Of a DNA stretch of 64,000 nt, positions 58,654 through 64,000 are shown in pieces. The stretch is taken from positions 1,570,151-1,634,150 of the forward strand of contig NZ_LFTY01000002.1 in assembly GCF_001078595.1 (NCBI RefSeq), in the 5' to 3' direction. The notes below the pieces were generated by a model. That model made no database searches. It was not told where the DNA came from and saw only the letters and a program-made list of their open reading frames with translations. This DNA comes from Candidatus Rhodobacter oscarellae. Lineage in GTDB: Bacteria > Pseudomonadota > Alphaproteobacteria > Rhodobacterales > Rhodobacteraceae. The position numbers and the translations under genes are program-made. Positions within the stretch are counted from its first letter, which is position 1. Each line of letters opens with the position of its first letter.

Positions 58654-59175
58654 CTAGCTGCCCGCCCCATCCATGGGGTTCGTCTGCCATAACTCAACCA
58701 AAGCCAGCAGCGCCCCCACCGCTGCGAGATCCTCCTCGGCCGCTTGCACGTCGCGGGCAGCGGCATCCGTCCCCTCGGCCTGGAGCGTCTCGATGGTGTC
58801 CCCCAACCGCGCCTGCGCCTCGCGCAGGATCGCCGCCTGCTCGGTCAGGCGCGCCGCGCGGGAATCCCAGTCCGGCAGCTGCGCCATCTCCCACACGAAT
58901 TTCGACGTCACCCGCGGCGACACGCGCCCCGCCAGGAACGCCTGAACCGTCAGCGGCCGCGACATGGTCCCAACAAAATGCGCGGCGCCATCGCGCAGCA
59001 TCCGATCGAGCACCAGCTTATGCTCGGCGCGGGTGAAGCGGATGAAGCTCAAGAGCTGGATGTTTGTGGGGACAAAGATCTCGTCCGCATGGCTGCGCGC
59101 AATGCCGTCCAGATCCTCATGCGCGGCGGCGGCCGCTGCCACGAATGTCCAGATGATGATCGCCTTGCGGATCAT
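58654..59175 (-). CDS. Exported hypothetical protein
   Basis: The product is 173 residues from ATG 59175 (GTG 59181 is an alternative). The N-terminus MIRKAIIIWTFVAAAAAAHE is a signal peptide. The mature part is mainly helical with Ala/Glu-rich stretches (LTEQAAILREAQARLGDTIE) and no cysteine or metal motif. I do not recognise the family. Its stop is 6 bp from the edge of the 145-bp inverted-repeat element. It is divergent from the L,D-transpeptidase gene. Confidence 0.7.
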   Translation of the reverse strand: MIRKAIIIWTFVAAAAAAHEDLDGIARSHADEIFVPTNIQLLSFIRFTRAEHKLVLDRMLRDGAAHFVGTMSRPLTVQAFLAGRVSPRVTSKFVWEMAQLPDWDSRAARLTEQAAILREAQARLGDTIETLQAEGTDAAARDVQAAEEDLAAVGALLALVELWQTNPMDGAGS

Positions 59176-59281
59176 GTTCACAATATCCAGAACGCCAAAT
59201 TTGTTGGAAGGTTACCCGCCGCAGTTGCGCGACGCAACGCTCTCTGGCGCGGCACGAATTTATACAGACCGCCCCATAACC

Positions 59282-59290
59282 TGTGGATAA
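59282..59290 (-). promoter_or_regulatory. Single consensus DnaA box
   Basis: TTATCCACA on the minus strand at 59290-59282 is a perfect DnaA 9-mer, between divergent genes. Only one is present, with no AT-rich unwinding element, so it is not an origin. It could titrate DnaA or regulate the L,D-transpeptidase. Confidence 0.35.
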
Positions 59291-59359
59291 CTTTGGCAAA
59301 CTTGCGATGCACAGGGGAATGCCGCAGTATGAGCTCATTGAGAGATTCGGGGGAGTCTG

Positions 59360-59782
59360 ATGAGAATTATTGCTGCTCTTTGCACCGCCATCGCGCTGCT
59401 ATCAGGGGGTGCGAACGCCTCGACAGAGATCGTCGCATGGGTCGACATCTCGACCCAAGAGATGGTTGTAGAGGTGAATGGTGAGCCGCTCCACAAATGG
59501 CCCGTGTCCACCGCGCGCCCTGGCAAGGAAACACCGCTGGGCGAATGGGGCGTGGAGTGGTTATCGGCCAAGCACAAGAGCTCGCTTTACAATAACGCGC
59601 CGATGCCTTGGTCCATCTTCTACAACGGCGATTACGCCATCCATGGGACCTCGCAGATCAGCCGCCTCGGCAGCCCGGCCAGTGCCGGCTGCGTGCGCCT
59701 GCACCCCGACAACGCCAAGACGCTTTACAAGATGGTGATCAAGCACGGCTATGACAGCCTGCGCGTGGTCGTGCAGCAATAG
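59360..59782 (+). CDS. L,D-transpeptidase (YkuD domain)
   Basis: The product is 140 residues. The signal peptide is MRIIAALCTAIALLSGGANA. The catalytic motif is AIHGTSQISRLGSPASAGCVRLHPDNA, with His in HGT and nucleophile Cys in GCVRL. It forms 3-3 peptidoglycan cross-links or attaches proteins to the wall in the periplasm. It is a short, single-domain form without a LysM part. GGGGGAG precedes ATG 59360. Confidence 0.93.
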   Translation: MRIIAALCTAIALLSGGANASTEIVAWVDISTQEMVVEVNGEPLHKWPVSTARPGKETPLGEWGVEWLSAKHKSSLYNNAPMPWSIFYNGDYAIHGTSQISRLGSPASAGCVRLHPDNAKTLYKMVIKHGYDSLRVVVQQ

Positions 59783-59808
59783 CTGATGGCGGGCGGCGAG
59801 GTGCTGCG

Positions 59809-60900
59809 ATGACCGGCCTCAGCGTCGCGGTGATCAAGGGGGACGGCATCGGCGTTGACGTCACCGACGCGGCGCTGGCCGTGGTGGATCGCGCCCTTTC
59901 CTTGGTCGGCGCCGCGCCGCTGCGCTATGTGCCGATCCAGGCGGGCGCGGGCTACTTTCAAGAGACAGGGCAAGACATCGAGCCGGGCGGCGAGGAACGC
60001 TGCGGCGCATGCGACGCGATTTTTCTTGGCGCCATCGGCCTGCCCTCTGTGCGCCACGCGGATGGCACCGAGATCAGCCCGCATCTGCGCCTGCGCGACC
60101 GTTTCGGGCTTTATGCGGGCGTGCGCCCGGTAAAGGCCTATCCCAACGCGCCGCGACGCCTGGCCGATCCGCGGGCCGCGGATATCGACCTGGTGATCTT
60201 ACGCGAATCCACCGAGGGGCTGTTCTACTCCGCCGCCGCCCATGGCCGCGCTCAGGTGATCGGCGACGACGAGGTGCGCGACACGCTGCGCATCACGCGA
60301 GCCACCACCGAGAAGCTGCACCGCTTTGGGTTCCGCCTGGCCGAGCGGCGCAAGGCGAAGGGCGCCCCCGGCCGCCTGACCTGCGTGGATAAGGCCAATG
60401 TATTCGCCTCCATGGCCTTCTTCCGCAAGATCTATGACGAGATCGCCCCGGAATTCCCCAATGTCGAGACCGGCTATGCCTATGTCGACGCGCAGGCGCT
60501 GAACCTCGTCCGCGCGCCCTGGGACTGCGACGTGCTGGTCATGGAGAACATGTTCGGCGACATCCTGTCGGATCTGGCGGGGGGCCTGGTCGGGGGCATG
60601 GGCATGGCCGCCTGCGCCGAGATCGGCGACGAGATCGGGCTCTTTCAGCCCGCGCATGGCTCGGCGCCGGACATCATGGGCCAGGACAAGGCCAACCCGC
60701 TGGCGGCCATCCTGTCTGGCGCGCTGATGCTGGAATACCTGGCGGAGCGCTCAGGGCTAGACATCTTCGCCGTCGCCGCCGCGCGGATCGAAGACGCTGT
60801 CAGCGCGGGGTTTGCGGCCAACCGCCTCCGACCGATGGAATTCGGCGGCGACATGGGCACGCAGGCGGTGACTAAAGAGGTGTTGGCGCAGATCGGTTAG
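59809..60900 (+). CDS. Isocitrate/isopropylmalate dehydrogenase family enzyme
   Basis: The product is 363 residues, a decarboxylating beta-hydroxyacid dehydrogenase. The N-terminus VAVIKGDGIGVDVTDAAL, substrate Arg cluster RLRDRFGLYAGVRPVKAYP, catalytic Tyr region TEGLFYSAAAHG, Lys in VDKANVFASM and metal Asp pair NMFGDILSDLAGG are conserved. NAD preference is suggested by the LFQPAHGSAPDIMGQ form. LeuB, tartrate or D-malate dehydrogenase activity cannot be separated by eye. No leu genes are adjacent. Confidence 0.88.
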   Translation: MTGLSVAVIKGDGIGVDVTDAALAVVDRALSLVGAAPLRYVPIQAGAGYFQETGQDIEPGGEERCGACDAIFLGAIGLPSVRHADGTEISPHLRLRDRFGLYAGVRPVKAYPNAPRRLADPRAADIDLVILRESTEGLFYSAAAHGRAQVIGDDEVRDTLRITRATTEKLHRFGFRLAERRKAKGAPGRLTCVDKANVFASMAFFRKIYDEIAPEFPNVETGYAYVDAQALNLVRAPWDCDVLVMENMFGDILSDLAGGLVGGMGMAACAEIGDEIGLFQPAHGSAPDIMGQDKANPLAAILSGALMLEYLAERSGLDIFAVAAARIEDAVSAGFAANRLRPMEFGGDMGTQAVTKEVLAQIG

Positions 60901-60922
60901 GTTTGGTTTGACGGCAAGTTTT

Positions 60923-61117
60923 GGCCGCCATCAGACCTTGGCGCGACACAATTTTCTTGCAAGAAAATTGCGAAACTCTTGCAAGAGTTTCTTTGCCGCG
61001 CCCCGAAATGATCGCCTATGCGCAACCGCTTGCCGACCTGCGGACCCAACTTTCCTTGGAAGGAAAGTGCAAATCTCTTGCAAGAGATTTGGCGCGCCCA
61101 ATCGTCCGTTCCAGGCC
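60923..61117 (-). repeat. Four-palindrome dispersed element, copy D (inverted)
   Basis: This 195-bp element lies between the dehydrogenase gene (+) and the FAD/GcvT gene (-). P4 60949-60970, P3 60972-60991 (with the CTTGCAAG core of copy A), spacer with CGCGCCCCGAAATGATCG, P2 61049-61068, P1 61070-61091. The right end is the complement of GGCCTGGAACGGACG. The left end begins GGCCGCCATC. Confidence 0.9.
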
Positions 61118-61136
61118 AGAGCCGCGTCAAAGCACA

Positions 61137-63569
61137 TCAACCACGCAGTCTTTCCGAGCCGGGATCGTAGAGCGGCTCGAGCGAGACCTGCGCGGGCACA
61201 CGCTCTCCGGCGACCTCCAGCTCATAGGCACCAGAGAGCACGTAGTCGCGCTCCACACCCGCATCGCAGCGCACATAGCCCATCCCAATGGCGCGCCCAA
61301 CCGTGTGCCCGAACCCGCCCGAGGACAGCCAGCCGCAGCGCGCGCCGTCGCGATAGATCGTCTCGCGGCCCAGCAGGATCACTTCCGGCGCCGCGGTGAA
61401 ACTCGCCAGCATCTTCTTGACACCACCCGCGCGCTGCGCCTCTAGCGCCCTGCGCCCGCGAAACTCCTGATCCGTCCGCAGTTTCACCGCCCAGCTAAGC
61501 CCGGCCTCCAGCGGCGTGTGGTCGGGCCCGATATCGCTGCCCCAGGCGCGATAGCCCTTCTCCAACCGAAGCGTCTCGATCGCGCGGTAGCCTGCGTTGC
61601 GCAGCCCCAAGGGGCCGCCGGCCTTGAGCAGGGCCTCGTAGATCACCGGCGCGTCCTCGATCGGCATATGCAGCTCCCAGCCCTGCTCGCCGACATAGGT
61701 GATGCGAATGGCGCGAACCGCGCGGCCCTGAATATCGATCTCGCGCGCGGTCGCAAATGGGATTGCTGCGTCCGAGACATCCGCCGCGGTCACCGCCGCC
61801 AGAATGGCCCGCGCCTGCGGGCCGAACAGGGACAGCACGGAGAATGCATCGGTCACATCTTCAAGGGCCGCGGACATCCCCTTGGGGATGCTCCGCCGCA
61901 CCCAGTGGAAATCATGCGCCGCGAACCCGGTCCCGGTGACGATGTAATAGGCGTCAGGCGCGATGCGCGTGCAGGTTAGGTCGCACTCGATGCCACCGTG
62001 GTCATTCAGCATCTGCGTGTAGACGACGCGCCCAACCGGCACGTCCACGCGGTTCGCGGCGACCCAGCCCAGCGCGGCCTCCGCGTCCGGCCCGCGCAGG
62101 ATGAACTTCGCGAAGGACGATTGGTCGAAGAGCGCCGCGGTCTCTCGGGCCGCGCGGTGCTCCCGCGCCACGGCCTTAAACCAGTTGGGCCGCGCGTAGG
62201 TATAGACGTCCTCGGCAAGCTCCCCCGGCGCGGCGAACCAGTTGGGCCTCTCCCAGCCGAGCTTCTCGCCGAAGACCGCGCCGCCGGTTTTCAAGATCTC
62301 ATAAAGCGGCGAGCGGCGATAAGGCCGGGCCGAGCGGTGCTCCTCTGCGGGCCAGGACATGGTGTAGTGCTTGGCATAGGCCTCTAGCGTGCGGGCGCGG
62401 ACCCAATCCAGATCGCGATGCGGCGTGCCAAAGCGGCGGATATCCACCGGCCAGAGGTCATAGGGCGGCGCGCCATTGGCGACCCATTCCGCCAGCGCCA
62501 TGCCCGCGCCACCGCCCGAGGCGATCCCAAAGGCGTTGAACCCCGCGCCGACAAACACGTTCTCCATCTCTGGCGCCTCGCCGAGGATGAAGTTCCCATC
62601 GGGGGTAAAGCTCTCTGGCCCGTTCAGCAGCTGCTTGATCCCCGCCTCTTGCAGGGCGGGCACGCGTGGCAATGCCAGCTCGGTGATCTGCTCGAAGTGG
62701 TCGAAATTGCTCTCAAGAAGCTGGAAGTCGAAGGGATCCGGCAGTCCGCCGACGGCCCAAGGGATCGGGTTCGGCTCGTAGCCGCCCATGACCAGCCCGC
62801 CGACCTCCTCCTTCCAATAGGTCAGCCGGTCGGGGTCGCGCAGGGTCGGCAGGTCCGAGGGCACGCCCATCGGTTCGGTAATCATGTATTGATGCTCGAT
62901 TGAGACCAGCGGCACCGCGACGCCAATCGTGGCGGCCAGGTCGCGCGTCCATTGCCCGCAGCAGAGCACCAGCTTCTCGCAGGCCACATCGCCCTGAGTG
63001 GTCCGCACCCCGGTCAGACGCCCGTCCTCTGTTAGGATCTCCGTCACGGGACAATGCTCGACCAAATGCGCGTCATTCGCCCGCGCGCCCTTCGCCAGGG
63101 CCTGCGCAATGTCCGAAGGGTTGGCCTGCCCATCGGTGGGCAGGAAGGCCGCGCCGACCACGTCGCTGACATCCATCAGGGGCCAGAGGTCCTGCGCCTC
63201 TTGCGGCGAGAGGAGCTCCATCTCCAGCCCGAAGCTGCGCGCGGTGGTGGCCTGGCGGCGCACTTCGGTCCAGCGCTCTTGGTTGCAGGCCAGTCGCAGC
63301 CCGCCGTTCTGCTTCCAGCCCGTGGCCTGGCCGGTCTCGGCCTCAAGCTTGGCATAGAGCTCTACCGAATAGCCCAGAAGCTGCGTGACGTTGGCGTTAG
63401 AGCGCAGCTGCCCCACCAGCCCCGCGGCGTGCCAGGTGGAGCCGGAGGTCAGCGCGGCTTTCTCTAACAACAGCACCTCTTGGCCCATTGCCGCCAGATG
63501 ATAGGCCGTGGAGCAGCCGATGATGCCGCCGCCAATGATGACGATTTTTGACGAGCTAGGCAGCGCCAT
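61137..63569 (-). CDS. FAD-dependent oxidoreductase with GcvT domain (dimethylglycine/sarcosine dehydrogenase-like)
   Basis: The product is 810 residues from ATG 63569 (GGAGG upstream). The N-terminal DAO domain begins IVIIGGGIIGCSTAYHLAAM with the GxGxxG FAD site and SGSTWHAAGLVGQL, where a His is the usual covalent FAD site. An FAO-type middle joins to a GcvT-like folate domain from about 430 (ALFDQSSFAKFILRGPDA, then ETLRLEKGYRAWGSDIGPDH) and its C-terminal barrel. It oxidatively demethylates a glycine-betaine-derived amine, passing the methyl group to tetrahydrofolate. Repeat copies D and E bracket it. Confidence 0.92.
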   Translation of the reverse strand: MALPSSSKIVIIGGGIIGCSTAYHLAAMGQEVLLLEKAALTSGSTWHAAGLVGQLRSNANVTQLLGYSVELYAKLEAETGQATGWKQNGGLRLACNQERWTEVRRQATTARSFGLEMELLSPQEAQDLWPLMDVSDVVGAAFLPTDGQANPSDIAQALAKGARANDAHLVEHCPVTEILTEDGRLTGVRTTQGDVACEKLVLCCGQWTRDLAATIGVAVPLVSIEHQYMITEPMGVPSDLPTLRDPDRLTYWKEEVGGLVMGGYEPNPIPWAVGGLPDPFDFQLLESNFDHFEQITELALPRVPALQEAGIKQLLNGPESFTPDGNFILGEAPEMENVFVGAGFNAFGIASGGGAGMALAEWVANGAPPYDLWPVDIRRFGTPHRDLDWVRARTLEAYAKHYTMSWPAEEHRSARPYRRSPLYEILKTGGAVFGEKLGWERPNWFAAPGELAEDVYTYARPNWFKAVAREHRAARETAALFDQSSFAKFILRGPDAEAALGWVAANRVDVPVGRVVYTQMLNDHGGIECDLTCTRIAPDAYYIVTGTGFAAHDFHWVRRSIPKGMSAALEDVTDAFSVLSLFGPQARAILAAVTAADVSDAAIPFATAREIDIQGRAVRAIRITYVGEQGWELHMPIEDAPVIYEALLKAGGPLGLRNAGYRAIETLRLEKGYRAWGSDIGPDHTPLEAGLSWAVKLRTDQEFRGRRALEAQRAGGVKKMLASFTAAPEVILLGRETIYRDGARCGWLSSGGFGHTVGRAIGMGYVRCDAGVERDYVLSGAYELEVAGERVPAQVSLEPLYDPGSERLRG

Positions 63570-63585
63570 CTTCACCTCCAGGGGG

Positions 63586-63752
63586 CCGATTTCTTGCAAG
63601 AAATCGGCAAAACTCTGGAATCAGAGTTTTGGTTGCGCGCGACAGAAGCGTTGCACTCCAAAGCGCCACATCTGCAACTGGCGCAACCAACTTCCTTGGA
63701 AGGAAGTTGCAAATCTCTTGCAAGAGATTTGACCCGCACCAAGTGCGCCCCG
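63586..63752 (-). repeat. Four-palindrome dispersed element, copy E (diverged, inverted)
   Basis: It lies between the FAD/GcvT start and the kinase end, only 16 bp from the former. P4' 63586-63607 (CCGATTTCTTG plus its complement), P3' 63608-63631 (CAAAACTCTG-GAAT-CAGAGTTTTG), spacer, P2' 63688-63709 (CAACTTCCTT / AAGGAAGTTG), P1 63710-63731, identical to the other copies. P2', P3' and P4' differ from the other copies by paired changes in both arms. The GGCCTG outer ends are missing. Confidence 0.85.
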
Positions 63753-63763
63753 TCCCGTATCGC

Positions 63764-64000
63764 TCATACATTGCGAAAATCCGCCAGCGAGCCCGTCAGC
63801 CGCGCCATATTCTCTTCCGTGTAGGCGCCGTAGTCGAAATCCAGCTCTGAATGCAGCTCTGACACCATCGACCATAGCGTCTCGCGCATCAGGCTGGCGC
63901 ATTTCATCGCCTGGTAGGCGCGCCAGCGGGGCTCTACGGGCGCCTCAAAATACTGCTCCAGCATGGCGCGCTCTTGGCCCTCGTCCAGGCCGTTATTGCC
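63764..64000 (-). CDS. Choline-kinase-like phosphotransferase, C-terminal part
   Basis: The last 78 codons of a gene that enters from the right edge are present. The visible sequence includes LEQYFEAPVEPRWRAYQAMK, CASLMRETLWSMVSELHSEL and DYGAYTEENMARL, ending at 63764. This resembles the C-terminal helices of choline/ethanolamine kinase and LicA-type aminoglycoside phosphotransferases that occur beside dimethylglycine-dehydrogenase-like genes. Catalytic motifs lie outside the window. The choline link with the neighbour is inference. Confidence 0.7.
   Translation of the reverse strand, partial: GNNGLDEGQERAMLEQYFEAPVEPRWRAYQAMKCASLMRETLWSMVSELHSELDFDYGAYTEENMARLTGSLADFRNV

Overview
The window reads as chromosomal DNA of a marine-type Rhodobacteraceae (Roseobacter group, Alphaproteobacteria). 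It is GC-rich and densely coded, with many ATGA or TGATG gene overlaps. It carries families typical of that group: DUF1127, DUF1194, DUF1499, DUF2937, an L21 protein with a helix-hairpin-helix tail, and a short proline-tRNA ligase. It also has an exact alphaproteobacterial LexA box (GTTC-N7-GTTC). I see no rRNA, tRNA, CRISPR array or complete insertion sequence. Both ends cut through genes: a very long glycosyltransferase/hydrolase fusion on the left and a choline-kinase-like phosphotransferase on the right.

Layout. 1-4.4 kb: the truncated fusion protein, a degraded ORF, a DUF1127 protein and an AhpD-like protein. 4.5-8.1 kb: pyrC-pyrE and dnaB. 8.4-14.2 kb: a 2OG-Fe(II) oxygenase, a DUF1194/agmatine-deiminase pair, a merR-aldo/keto reductase operon and a zinc-ribbon membrane pair. 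14.3-15.4 kb: rplM-rpsI with a clear promoter and terminator. 15.6-24.4 kb: thioesterase, enoyl-CoA hydratase, agmatinase, M20 amidohydrolase, mazG, nucleoside hydrolase, GNAT, selO and a DMT exporter. 24.5-31.3 kb: CPA1 antiporter, phoH, a 23-residue membrane peptide, fur, a DMT transporter, a MetE-like catalytic-domain protein, enolase and a VOC protein. 31.4-41.3 kb, all minus strand: rplU-rpmA, then a tightly coupled run rtcB-GNAT-HAD-GNAT-LysE-GNAT-GNATx2-obgE-proB-proA.

41.4-50.5 kb: GNAT, HD hydrolase, a pseudogene, capsule-export kpsE/kpsT-like genes, nhaA, an arsR-permease pair, a uracil-DNA glycosylase, SseB and a nitroreductase. 51-58.5 kb: fatty acid desaturase, VCBS protein, 2Fe-2S ferredoxin, an SOS-box-controlled OB-fold protein, proS, DUF2937 and lolE-lolD. 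58.5-64 kb: a 145-bp miniature inverted-repeat element, an exported protein, an L,D-transpeptidase, a decarboxylating dehydrogenase, a dimethylglycine-dehydrogenase-like FAD/GcvT protein and the partial kinase.

The most unusual feature is a family of about 195-bp intergenic elements, five copies here (8.1, 15.4, 48.3, 60.9 and 63.6 kb). Each is built from four different near-perfect palindromes in fixed order around a conserved spacer, with inverted outer ends. In the divergent copy the base changes are symmetric within each palindrome, which points to selection on dyad symmetry or RNA/DNA hairpins. The second notable item is a free-standing OB-fold matching the C-terminal domain of the mutagenic polymerase DnaE2, placed directly behind an exact LexA box.
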